Assembly (NCBI GenBank): GCA_002476495.1
Contig: DLKL01000014.1
Coordinates: 35,964-99,963, forward strand
Length of the DNA stretch: 64,000 bases
Source of the DNA: Lachnospiraceae bacterium UBA7589
GTDB taxonomy: Bacteria; Bacillota; Clostridia; Lachnospirales; Lachnospiraceae
Direction: 5' to 3'
Shown here: piece by piece, positions 1-7,903 of the stretch
Layout of the letters: each line of letters opens with the position of its first letter
Numbering within the stretch: position 1 is the first letter of the stretch
The notes under the pieces: generated by a model
What the model was told of the DNA's origin: nothing
Databases searched by the model: none
Seen by the model: the letters and a program-made list of their open reading frames with translations, nothing else
Made by a program: the position numbers and the translations under genes

Positions 1-1
1 G

Positions 2-3000
2 GAGGTTATGTACTATCCCGGGAAGGATGCGCTGTTTTATTATGCGGATGTGCATAGTAATGCTACAGTAAAGAGCAGAATCGAGATATTCAAAAAAATA
101 GTGGAGCAGGAAAGGATAACCATTGTCACTACCATTGAGGGACTTATGGATAAGATTCCGGCTCTCCCGCATATAGTTGAAAATGTGGTAAAAATTGCAG
201 TTGGTGATACTCTTGATACTGCTTTATTTTCAGGAAGGCTTACAACTCTTGGATATGAAAAGGTAACTATGGTTGAGACTCCGGGGCAGTTCTCGGTACG
301 AGGAGGTATAATAGATATATATCCTCTTACCGAGGAGTGCCCTTATCGTGTTGAACTGTGGGGAGATGATATCGAATCCATAAGATGCTTTGATGTAGAA
401 AGCCAGCGTTCCATAGAAGAGGTAAAAAATGTGTTGATTTATCCATCCTGTGAAATGATTCTCAGTGAGGAAAGAATTGCGAAGGGTATAAAAAAGATAG
501 AAAAGGAACATAAGCTTCAGGCAAAAAAGCTTAAGGAACAATTCAGAACAGAGCAGTATGCAAGACTTAACAGAATGGTTGAGGAGACAAAGGAGGAGCT
601 TTGCCAATTCAATTCTACCATGGGCCTTGACAGCATGGTGGAGTTCTTTTATGAGGATACTGTGTCTTTTTTGGATTATATTCCAAAGGAAGCTGACATA
701 TTTATTGATGATCCTGAGAGAGTTCAAAGACAGGGAATAATGTATACTCAGGAATTTGCTTTATCGATGGAAGGAAGACTTGAGGGAGGGTACGTTCTTC
801 CGTCCCAGACAGATATACTTTACGACGGAAAGGCAATTATCGGAAGACTGGCTCACAGGAGAATCGTTTTGATGTCCGAGATATATACAAAACAGCCTGG
901 CTGGGGAGAAAAGGAACAGCTTGCAATAACCACAAAGGGACTTATAAGCTACAACAACAGCTTTGAGGCATTGGTTAAGGATGTTCAGGAGAGAATAAAA
1001 AAGAAGTTCAAAATAATTATATTGTCACCATCCACTACCAGAGGAAAAAGACTTGCAGGGGATTTGAGAGATAATGATATTATGGCATATTTTTCGGAGG
1101 ATTCCGATAGGGCATTAAAATCCGGTGAGGTAGTTGTCCTTAGGGGCAGAATGGAAACCGGCTTTGAAATTCCTGAATGTAAGCTTGCTGTTATAAGTGA
1201 GGGTGATATTTTTACATCAAAGGAGCTTAAAAGAAGAAAAAAGCTTCCTAAGTATAAGGGAGATAAGATTAATAGCTTCACCGATATATCCGTAGGTGAT
1301 TATGTTGTTCATGAGAGACACGGAATAGGAATATACAGAGGAATTGAAAAGGTTGAGACTGATGGCAGGCTTAAAGATTATATATGCATAGAGTATGCCA
1401 GGGGAAGTAAGCTTTTTGTACCGGTAGAGCAGCTTGATATAATAGGAAAGCTGTCAGGCAAGGATGGTGTAAAACCTAAGCTTAACCGTCTGGGGGGAGC
1501 TGAATGGGAAAAGGTTCGACAGAGAGTAAAGGGACATGTAGCTGAGATTGCCCAGGAATTAGTGAATCTTTATGCAATAAGGGAGAGCAGTCATGGATTT
1601 GCTTTCAGCCCGGATACTCAGTGGCAGAGAGAATTTGAAGAGCTTTTTCCTTATGAAGAGACCCTGGATCAGCAAAAAGCAATAGATGATACAAAAAGGG
1701 ATATGGAAAGCAGTAAAATAATGGACAGGCTTATATGTGGCGATGTCGGCTTTGGCAAGACGGAAATTGCCATAAGAGCAGCCTTTAAGGCTGCCCAGGA
1801 TAATAAACAGGTTGCTTATCTTGTACCTACCACAATCCTTGCGGAGCAGCATTATAATACATTTACACAGAGGATGAAGGATTATCCGGTTAACATAAAG
1901 CTTTTGTCCAGGTTTAGAACTCCAAAGGAGATTAAGGATACACTGAAGGATATAAAAAACGGAACTGTTGACATAGTTATAGGAACCCACAGACTTCTTT
2001 CCAAGGATGTAATTTTCAAGAATCTCGGACTTTTGATTATAGACGAGGAACAAAGATTTGGTGTAAGGCATAAGGAACAGATTAAGCAGATAAAGAATAA
2101 TGTGGATGTTCTTACTCTTACTGCCACACCTATTCCGAGAACCCTTCATATGAGTCTGGTAGGTTTGAGAGATATAAGCCTTTTGGAGGAGCCACCTGTG
2201 GATCGTATGCCTATCCAGACCTATATTATGGAATATGATATAGAATTTGTTAAGGAGGCAATTAACAGAGAGCTCAGCCGTAACGGACAGGTATATTATG
2301 TTTATAACAGAGTTAATACTATAGAGGATATAACAATGAAGCTTCGAAGTGTTCTCCCCTCTGCCAGAATTGAATTTGCCCATGGACAAATGAATGAAAG
2401 AGAGCTGGAGGATATAATGCTCGCCTTCAATAGAGGAGAGATAGACGTACTTGTTGCAACGACAATAATCGAGACAGGTCTTGACATACCTAATGTTAAT
2501 ACCATGATAATTCATGATGCCGATAAATTCGGACTCTCCCAGCTCTACCAGCTCAGGGGGCGTGTAGGCCGTTCAAACCGTAGTGCTTATGCATTTTTGC
2601 TATATAAGAGAGATAAGGTTATAAAGGAAGTTGCCGAAAAACGTCTAAAGGCAATCAGGGAGTTTACAGAACTGGGCTCAGGTTATAAAATATCCATGAA
2701 GGATCTGGAAATCAGAGGTGCCGGAAATCTTTTGGGACAGGAGCAGTCGGGTAATATAGAAGCCGTAGGCTATGATTTGTATTGCAAGATGCTTAACGAT
2801 GCAATAAAAAGGCTCTCGGGCGAAATACGGGATGATGACTTTGTTACATCTATAGAGCTTCCTCTCGATGCCCATATTCCGGATACCTATGTTAAAAATG
2901 AATACATGAAGCTGGATTTGTATAAGAGAATATCCAGATGTGAATCAAGGGAAGAAAACGATGCAATACTCGAGGAGGTCAGAGATCGTTTCGGAGAGCC

Positions 3001-3307
3001 TCCAAAACCGTTTTTCAGATTGCTGGAGGCTGCCTATGTGAAGGCTATTGCCCATAGAGCATATATAAGTGATATCAAGTATGTTGACGGTGAAATCAGA
3101 TTTGTAATGTGGCCACAGGCTCCGGTCAAGACAGAACGCATGGATACCTTGCTAAAAAGGTATAAGGGAAGATTAAAATTTGTTCCGGGAAAATACGCAG
3201 GCTTTCATATCAGGGAGTCAAAAACCATACAGGATGAAATGCTGTCAACTGTTGAAAGTATTATAGGTGATATTGCATTTCTTACAGAAGAGCAGGCTGA
3301 TGCATAG
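2..3307 (+). CDS. mfd: Transcription-repair coupling factor Mfd (5' partial)
   Basis: ATP-dependent DNA translocase that removes RNA polymerase stalled at DNA lesions and recruits UvrA for nucleotide excision repair. The open frame runs through the window edge, and the first visible residues (EVMYYPGKDALFYYADVHSN) correspond to an internal part of the family's N-terminal UvrB-like module, so about 50-80 residues are missing. The RNA polymerase interaction (CarD-like) domain starts near base 1290 (VGDYVVHERHGIGIYRG). The RecG-like motor follows, with Walker A GDVGFGKTE near 1740, the DEEQ box (IIDEEQRFG) near 2040 and the TATPIPRTL motif near 2120. The TRCF C-terminal domain lies after about 2850. 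A lipoprotein foldase follows 38 bases downstream on the same strand. The family assignment is secure; the true start is not visible. Confidence 0.97.
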   Translation, partial: EVMYYPGKDALFYYADVHSNATVKSRIEIFKKIVEQERITIVTTIEGLMDKIPALPHIVENVVKIAVGDTLDTALFSGRLTTLGYEKVTMVETPGQFSVRGGIIDIYPLTEECPYRVELWGDDIESIRCFDVESQRSIEEVKNVLIYPSCEMILSEERIAKGIKKIEKEHKLQAKKLKEQFRTEQYARLNRMVEETKEELCQFNSTMGLDSMVEFFYEDTVSFLDYIPKEADIFIDDPERVQRQGIMYTQEFALSMEGRLEGGYVLPSQTDILYDGKAIIGRLAHRRIVLMSEIYTKQPGWGEKEQLAITTKGLISYNNSFEALVKDVQERIKKKFKIIILSPSTTRGKRLAGDLRDNDIMAYFSEDSDRALKSGEVVVLRGRMETGFEIPECKLAVISEGDIFTSKELKRRKKLPKYKGDKINSFTDISVGDYVVHERHGIGIYRGIEKVETDGRLKDYICIEYARGSKLFVPVEQLDIIGKLSGKDGVKPKLNRLGGAEWEKVRQRVKGHVAEIAQELVNLYAIRESSHGFAFSPDTQWQREFEELFPYEETLDQQKAIDDTKRDMESSKIMDRLICGDVGFGKTEIAIRAAFKAAQDNKQVAYLVPTTILAEQHYNTFTQRMKDYPVNIKLLSRFRTPKEIKDTLKDIKNGTVDIVIGTHRLLSKDVIFKNLGLLIIDEEQRFGVRHKEQIKQIKNNVDVLTLTATPIPRTLHMSLVGLRDISLLEEPPVDRMPIQTYIMEYDIEFVKEAINRELSRNGQVYYVYNRVNTIEDITMKLRSVLPSARIEFAHGQMNERELEDIMLAFNRGEIDVLVATTIIETGLDIPNVNTMIIHDADKFGLSQLYQLRGRVGRSNRSAYAFLLYKRDKVIKEVAEKRLKAIREFTELGSGYKISMKDLEIRGAGNLLGQEQSGNIEAVGYDLYCKMLNDAIKRLSGEIRDDDFVTSIELPLDAHIPDTYVKNEYMKLDLYKRISRCESREENDAILEEVRDRFGEPPKPFFRLLEAAYVKAIAHRAYISDIKYVDGEIRFVMWPQAPVKTERMDTLLKRYKGRLKFVPGKYAGFHIRESKTIQDEMLSTVESIIGDIAFLTEEQADA

Positions 3308-3345
3308 TCGAGGATATAATGATGAGATAAAGGAGATAATAAACT

Positions 3346-4419
3346 ATGATATCTTTTAAAAAGAAAATTTACAAAAAAAATATTATATTGATAATTGCTT
3401 TGCTTGTCACAATTTTGTCTTTGGCTGCCTGTGGAAAAAAGGGCAAAAAGAGTGAAGAACAGGCTTATGATGGAACCCTTGTATTTCGGTATGGGGATGA
3501 TTATGTGACAAAAGGAGAAGTATATATATACTTTAAAACCATATGTGAGAGGTATGAGAACCAGTATGGTGAGGATGTATGGAATACTGCAGACGTAGCG
3601 GATAAACAGGAAGAATACTCCATGGAGGAACAGGTGAGGGAGGAAACCGTAAATGAGATAGTAAAAGTAAAAACTCTGGTAAGAGAAAGTGAATCATACC
3701 GGGTTATTCTTACTGAGGAAGAGGAAAGCAGGCTTAAGGAACAGGGACATGAAATATACAGAGGCTTTACAGATGAGGATATCTCCAAAATGGAACTTAG
3801 CGAAGAACTGATATACAAGGTTTTAAGGGAAACAACAATTGCCAAAAAGGTTGAAGACCAGCTTTTGCTGGACAATCCTATTGAAGTATCCGATGAGGAA
3901 GCCAGGATGACCACATTTTATGATATGTATTTTAATTGTTATTCCATGGATGGAAAAGGAAATATAATTCCGTTTACCGATGAAGAAAAGAGGATTCAGC
4001 ATGAGAACGCACTGAGTGCATGCAGTACCCTTGCCACAGCTACAATAGATGAGAATAAGGAAGCAGAAAATATTGCAAACCTGGCTGAATATTATAAGCT
4101 TGAGGAGGCAGGGGAATACACCATGTCGCCGGATGAAATTCTTAATGTATACGGAGAGGATGTTTGTAATCTTCTCTATTCAATGGAAAATGGAGATTAC
4201 AGTGCTGTGGTGGAAACAGAATACGGTTATCATGTGTTTCAGATGATTGCCCTCACTGACCCTAAGGCAACAGGTGCAAAAAAGGAAAACATGACCTTGG
4301 AAAGAATAAACAGACAGCTTTCAGACAAATTGTCAAAATGGAAAAAGAAAATAGACCCGGATTTTTCTTACCCGGAGTCTATTGATATGGATGTATATAA
4401 TTCAATTGAAATAAAATAA
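3346..4419 (+). CDS. PrsA/SurA-like peptidyl-prolyl isomerase lipoprotein
   Basis: 357-residue predicted lipoprotein of the extracytoplasmic foldase type. A basic N-terminus and hydrophobic stretch lead to the lipobox LAAC, placing the lipidated cysteine at residue 29. The middle is helical and acidic, as in SurA/PrsA chaperone domains. Near the C-terminus, residues 250-310 (SPDEILNVYGEDV, then TEYGYHVFQMI) resemble the end of a rotamase PPIC domain. The usual full parvulin active-site pattern is not obvious, so chaperone activity is safer than isomerase activity. The start follows an AAGGAG site 10 bases upstream. It lies 38 bases after mfd and may be cotranscribed. It converges on dut, with only 8 bases between the stop codons. 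Confidence 0.8.
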   Translation: MISFKKKIYKKNIILIIALLVTILSLAACGKKGKKSEEQAYDGTLVFRYGDDYVTKGEVYIYFKTICERYENQYGEDVWNTADVADKQEEYSMEEQVREETVNEIVKVKTLVRESESYRVILTEEEESRLKEQGHEIYRGFTDEDISKMELSEELIYKVLRETTIAKKVEDQLLLDNPIEVSDEEARMTTFYDMYFNCYSMDGKGNIIPFTDEEKRIQHENALSACSTLATATIDENKEAENIANLAEYYKLEEAGEYTMSPDEILNVYGEDVCNLLYSMENGDYSAVVETEYGYHVFQMIALTDPKATGAKKENMTLERINRQLSDKLSKWKKKIDPDFSYPESIDMDVYNSIEIK

Positions 4420-4427
4420 TAGAACAT

Positions 4428-4877
4428 CTAGTGGGTGCCTGTGGAACCGAAACCACCGGCGCCCCTTTGCGTCTTGTCAAGTTCTTCAACCTGATTAAAG
4501 ACGGCAGATATGTAAGGTGTTATGACAAGCTGTGCAATTCTTTCCCTAGGCTCTATTGCAACAGAGTCTTTACCATGATTGTGCAGGGCAACCATTATTT
4601 CGCCTCTGTAATCTGAATCGATTACACCTACCTTGTTAGCAGGAGCCAGCCCTTTTTTGGAAGCAAGTCCACTGCGGGCATATATAAGTCCTGCATAGTT
4701 ATCGGGAATTTCTATTGCAATTCCCGTAGGGACAAAACAGGTATGACCAGGAGCAATGGTAAGAGGGGCATCTATGCAGGCGTATAAATCTGCACCGGCA
4801 GCATTAGCTGAACCATAGGTTGGAATAATTGCATCGTCATTTAATTTTTTTATATTTACTGAAATAGTATTAATCAT
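4428..4877 (-). CDS. dut: Deoxyuridine 5'-triphosphate nucleotidohydrolase (dUTPase)
   Basis: 149-residue trimeric dUTPase that converts dUTP to dUMP and PPi, keeping uracil out of DNA and feeding dTMP synthesis. All five family motifs are visible: AGADLYA, ARSGLASKKGL, GVIDSDYRGEI (with the catalytic Asp), RERIAQLVI, and the C-terminal RGAGGFGSTG that closes over the active site. The length is normal. Its ATG shares one base with the nrdG stop (TAATG), so the two genes are probably translationally coupled. It is the last gene of the nrdD-nrdG-dut operon and joins two steps of deoxynucleotide metabolism. Confidence 0.97.
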   Translation of the reverse strand: MINTISVNIKKLNDDAIIPTYGSANAAGADLYACIDAPLTIAPGHTCFVPTGIAIEIPDNYAGLIYARSGLASKKGLAPANKVGVIDSDYRGEIMVALHNHGKDSVAIEPRERIAQLVITPYISAVFNQVEELDKTQRGAGGFGSTGTH

Positions 4878-5410
4878 TATATTGTTCCTTTCTCTCCCCA
4901 GAGAACAACCTGTCCCGACTCCAAGGATTTGTGTACATCTATAATTCTCTGATTAGAAGAACCACGGAAACGCAGAGACAGATTTTTCAAATCCTCTACA
5001 AATTCTCCGTCTACCAGAATATCAATATATGAAATCAATTCCCGGGTTTCGGGCCATTTAACCATCATATTCCGGGTAATATCTTTTTCATAGTCATATC
5101 CGCTATAACACCAGATATCCTTTTGGGGATACTCTTCTCTGACTCTTCTGAGAAGTGGCAGAAGTCCGAGCTGGTTTTCGTATTCAAAGGGCTCTCCTCC
5201 TAACAGGGAAAGTCCGCGGATATGCTCAGGCTTCAGATAAGAAATGATTTCATCTATCTGAGCCTGGGTAAAAGCCTTGCCATAGTTAAAATCCCAAGTT
5301 TCGGGATTAAAACAATTTTTACAATGATGAGTGCATCCGGATACAAAAAGGGATACCCTGACACCGGGACCGTTAGCCACATCAATTCGTTTTATATCTG
5401 CATAATTCAT
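4877..5410 (-). CDS. nrdG: Anaerobic ribonucleotide reductase activating protein
   Basis: 177-residue radical-SAM activase that makes the glycyl radical on NrdD. The 4Fe-4S binding motif CxxxCxxC is seen as CTHHCKNC near residues 26-33, followed by NPETWDF. A GG(E/D)P-type motif (LLGGEPFEYEN) lies near residue 91, and the length is typical. An AAAGGA ribosome binding site sits about 8 bases before the ATG. It begins 17 bases after the stop that ends the conserved nrdD tail, so it belongs to the same operon, and its stop overlaps the dut start. The enzyme family is strictly anaerobic. It would have no radical site to act on if the upstream TAA really terminates NrdD. Confidence 0.96.
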   Translation of the reverse strand: MNYADIKRIDVANGPGVRVSLFVSGCTHHCKNCFNPETWDFNYGKAFTQAQIDEIISYLKPEHIRGLSLLGGEPFEYENQLGLLPLLRRVREEYPQKDIWCYSGYDYEKDITRNMMVKWPETRELISYIDILVDGEFVEDLKNLSLRFRGSSNQRIIDVHKSLESGQVVLWGEKGTI

Positions 5411-5427
5411 TGTGTGTCCTTTCGTTT

Positions 5428-5622
5428 CTATAAGTGGAGGACTCTGGCTTTAATTTCCTTGGTTTTACCTACGTTCCAGAAATTTTCTCCCAGATATCCA
5501 CAGGTACGTCTTGTTACATTCATCTTGGAATGATCCTTGTTTCCACACTGTGGACAAACCCACTCGTTATTATCATCTATAATAATCTCGCCATCATAAT
5601 TACATACATGACAATAATCAGA
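5428..5622 (-). pseudogene. nrdD: Detached C-terminal tail of NrdD (zinc site and glycyl radical loop)
   Basis: 64 codons in the same frame as nrdD, starting right after its TAA and ending at TAG (5428-5430). The translation keeps two CxxC pairs (CHVC and CPQC), the radical loop RRTCGYLG with the radical glycine codon at 5497-5499, and the family's closing residues KARVLHL. No in-frame ATG, GTG or TTG comes before the zinc cysteines; the first in-frame ATG lies between the zinc site and RTCGYLG. Independent translation of a working domain therefore looks unlikely. With this tail the protein would be 708 residues, a normal NrdD length. The lack of further damage argues for a very recent change, a sequence error or readthrough. 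Confidence 0.85.
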
Positions 5623-7554
5623 TTAGGTGTTAAATTCAGCATATTGTATATTATCGTAAATAAAACGTACGACCTCCTCCAGGGCTTCCAGGTTGTGCCT
5701 CATATTAGGTATCTCAACGTAGGAGATAGCACCACCGGAAGAAATTGTCTGGAACTGGCTTTCAAATCTGAATTTGCTGAAGGCATCAATTTTCTCACGG
5801 ACATCCACATGATAGGAGTTTGTATAATAGCCCTTGTCCGTAACATCCGGAATTGTACCAAAACGCTCCTGGTCAATACGGGCGAATCTGTAGCACAAAG
5901 ACTCGGCGGGTGTGCCGTAAAGGCCAAATCCAAGACCTGTCTCTGCCTTCCATTTATCGCAGGCAGAACGAAGCTTTTTCATAACCTTAAGGGCAAATTC
6001 CTCACCCTTTGGGTCTGTGTGGCTGACTCCCTTCATAAGCTTGGTCAATTCGTACAGACCAATATATCCAAGAGAGATAGTGGAATATCCGTCATGGAGA
6101 AGCTTATCGATTTTTTCACCCTTCTTTAATCTGGCAATAGCGCCATATTGCCAATGCACCGGGCTTACATCAGAGGTTATTCCGTGGAGAGCATTGTGTC
6201 GGCACATTAATGCCTCATAGCAAAGCTGAAGTCTCTCGTCGAGAAGCTTCCAGAATTTGTCCTCGTCACCCTTTGCTATAATTCCTATCTGAGGAAGATT
6301 CAGGCTGACAACTCCCTGATTAAAACGTCCCTCCCATTTGTAATTGCCGTTTTCATCCTTCCATGGAGATAGGAAGGAACGGCATCCCATGCATGAAAAA
6401 ACATTTCCTTCATAATTCTCACGCATTTTCTTTGCGGAAATATAATCAGGATAAAGTCTTTTTGCAGAGCATTTTACAGCAAGCTTGGTAATATAGTCAT
6501 ATTTTCCGCCCTTAAGGCAATTATGCTCATCCAGTACATATATAAGCTTTGGAAAAGCAGGAGTAACATAAACACCCTTTTCGTTTTTTATGCCCTCAAG
6601 TCTCTGGCGGAGTATTTCCTCTATAATAACGGCATTTTCTTCAATATACTCATCCTTAGGATCAAGGTTGAGGAAAAGTGTTACAAAAGGAGACTGCCCA
6701 TTGGTTGTCATAAGAGTATTAATCTGGTATTGGATTGTCTGCACACCGGATCTGAGCTCATCATTAAGTCTGTCCCTTGCCATTTTTTCCAATATGGAAT
6801 CATCTATTGTATCGCCAAATTCTTCAACAAGTCTGCCTTTGTACTTGTTATAACTCTTTCTGAGATATTTACCGAGATGTCTTATATCTACGGATTGCCC
6901 ACCATACTGGCTGCTTGCCACAGAGGATATAATCTGGGTCATGACTGTGCAGGCAACCTGAAAGCTTTTTGGAGGCTCGATAAGCTTTCCGTTCATAACC
7001 GTACCGTTATCTAACATATCTCCGATGTTAATCAGGCAGCAGTTAAATATGGGCTGAAGAAAATAATCTGCATCGTGGAAATGAAGAACACCATCATCGT
7101 GAGCCTTGGAAATCTTCTCGGGAAGGAGAACACGTCTTGTAAGATCCTTGGAAACCTCACCGGCAATCAAATCTCTCTGGGTTGATGCCACAGTGGCATT
7201 TTTGTTAGAATTTTCTTCCATGACATCCTTATTACGGTTCTGAATAAGGCTTAAAATGGAATCGTCGGTAGTGTTGGCCTTACGCACCAGCTCTCTGGTG
7301 TAACGATATATTATATATGTCTTAGCCAGAACAAATTTCCTGTCATCCATAAGCTTTTGCTCAATGATATCCTGAATGTCTTCAACCAGCATTCTGGAAC
7401 GGTTTTTAGCCTCGATACCCTGAACAATCTCTTCAATCTTGTCTTCAGAAATTTTTTCGCAGGGCTCCACCTCTGCATTAGCCTTCTGAATAGCTGTGAT
7501 GATTTTTGAACGGTCATAGGTAACAGTATGTCCGTCTCTCTTGATTACTTTCAT
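5623..7554 (-). CDS. nrdD: Anaerobic ribonucleoside-triphosphate reductase NrdD, ended by an in-frame TAA
   Basis: Large subunit of class III ribonucleotide reductase, which reduces NTPs to dNTPs without oxygen. The start MKVIKRDGHTV is taken 22 codons inside the longest frame, because AGGAGAGG lies just before it and an ATP-cone domain begins there (residues 1-95). The catalytic barrel follows, including NGQSPFVTLF near residue 285 and CMGCRSFLSP near 390. Translation stops at TAA (5623-5625) after YAEFNT, giving 643 residues. The conserved continuation, with four zinc cysteines and the RTCGYLG radical loop, lies in the same frame immediately after the stop (listed separately). As read, the product lacks its essential glycyl radical. 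The alternatives are a recent nonsense mutation, a sequence error, or readthrough. Confidence 0.93.
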   Translation of the reverse strand: MKVIKRDGHTVTYDRSKIITAIQKANAEVEPCEKISEDKIEEIVQGIEAKNRSRMLVEDIQDIIEQKLMDDRKFVLAKTYIIYRYTRELVRKANTTDDSILSLIQNRNKDVMEENSNKNATVASTQRDLIAGEVSKDLTRRVLLPEKISKAHDDGVLHFHDADYFLQPIFNCCLINIGDMLDNGTVMNGKLIEPPKSFQVACTVMTQIISSVASSQYGGQSVDIRHLGKYLRKSYNKYKGRLVEEFGDTIDDSILEKMARDRLNDELRSGVQTIQYQINTLMTTNGQSPFVTLFLNLDPKDEYIEENAVIIEEILRQRLEGIKNEKGVYVTPAFPKLIYVLDEHNCLKGGKYDYITKLAVKCSAKRLYPDYISAKKMRENYEGNVFSCMGCRSFLSPWKDENGNYKWEGRFNQGVVSLNLPQIGIIAKGDEDKFWKLLDERLQLCYEALMCRHNALHGITSDVSPVHWQYGAIARLKKGEKIDKLLHDGYSTISLGYIGLYELTKLMKGVSHTDPKGEEFALKVMKKLRSACDKWKAETGLGFGLYGTPAESLCYRFARIDQERFGTIPDVTDKGYYTNSYHVDVREKIDAFSKFRFESQFQTISSGGAISYVEIPNMRHNLEALEEVVRFIYDNIQYAEFNT

Positions 7555-7639
7555 CTTACCCTCTCCTAAATATAGTGTTTTAAAATACATATTCATGTAC
7601 AAATAAACTTTAAATGGCACAAAAGCCCTATAGGTTAGT

Positions 7640-7668
7640 ATTATAGCACCGTAACAGTACTTTGTCTA
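7640..7668 (-). promoter_or_regulatory. Promoter of nrdD-nrdG-dut
   Basis: On the minus strand, TAGACA (7663-7668) and TATAAT (7640-7645) are separated by 17 bases, a good sigma-A type promoter. It lies about 85 bases upstream of the chosen nrdD start. The upstream end of the -35 element is overlapped by the proximal NrdR box, so repression by blocking polymerase is plausible. Confidence 0.75.
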
Positions 7669-7681
7669 CCAAATATAGTAT
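7666..7681 (-). promoter_or_regulatory. NrdR box, promoter-proximal
   Basis: The minus strand reads ATACTATATTTGGTAG, which fits the NrdR consensus aCaCwAtATaTwGtgt at most conserved positions. It overlaps the nrdD -35 element. Together with the second box, whose start is 31 bases away (about three helical turns), it forms the usual paired arrangement bound by the ATP/dATP-sensing repressor NrdR. Confidence 0.75.
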
Positions 7682-7696
7682 TATTTTTGCTTAAAA

Positions 7697-7712
7697 TTAC
7701 AATATGTAGTAT
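7697..7712 (-). promoter_or_regulatory. NrdR box, distal
   Basis: The minus strand reads ATACTACATATTGTAA, matching the NrdR consensus at 12 of 16 positions by eye. It lies 15 bases beyond the proximal box on the same helix face. The nrdR gene itself is not in this window. Confidence 0.75.
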
Positions 7713-7809
7713 TTTTTGATAACATAATTGTCTGATAAAAATGTGAAAAGTGTAACAAATATAAGGCATACGGGCAAATTGGTTGACAGTAATGTAAAAA
7801 AGATTGTGT

Positions 7810-7857
7810 ATAAAAGATGAAAAAAATAAAACTAACTTTATTTTTTTCATCTTTTAT
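7810..7857. repeat. Perfect 21-bp inverted repeat upstream of the trigger-factor lipoprotein gene
   Basis: The arms 7810-7830 and 7837-7857 are exact reverse complements around a 6-base loop (ACTAAC). The stem is very AT-rich and carries A- and T-tracts, so either strand could form a hairpin ending in U residues. It sits 46 bases before the chosen start codon, in the divergent gap between nrdD and the lipoprotein gene. No promoter is obvious between the hairpin and the start codon, so it may lie in the 5' untranslated region. Attenuator, operator and transcript stabiliser are all possible. Confidence 0.8.
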
Positions 7858-7903
7858 GATATAAAGGTAGAAGCGTTAATAAACTATGAAAGGAAACATT
7901 GTT

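Noticed and set aside
1559..2515. 318-residue minus-strand frame over mfd
   Set aside because: Long, but antisense to conserved helicase motifs, with no ribosome binding site or family resemblance.
5623..5625. Selenocysteine or pyrrolysine decoding at the nrdD stop
   Set aside because: The stop is TAA; selenocysteine uses TGA and pyrrolysine uses TAG, so neither known recoding applies.
5434..6129. 231-residue plus-strand frame over nrdD
   Set aside because: It lies wholly on the opposite strand of a clearly conserved enzyme and reads as low-complexity hydrophobic sequence; a shadow.
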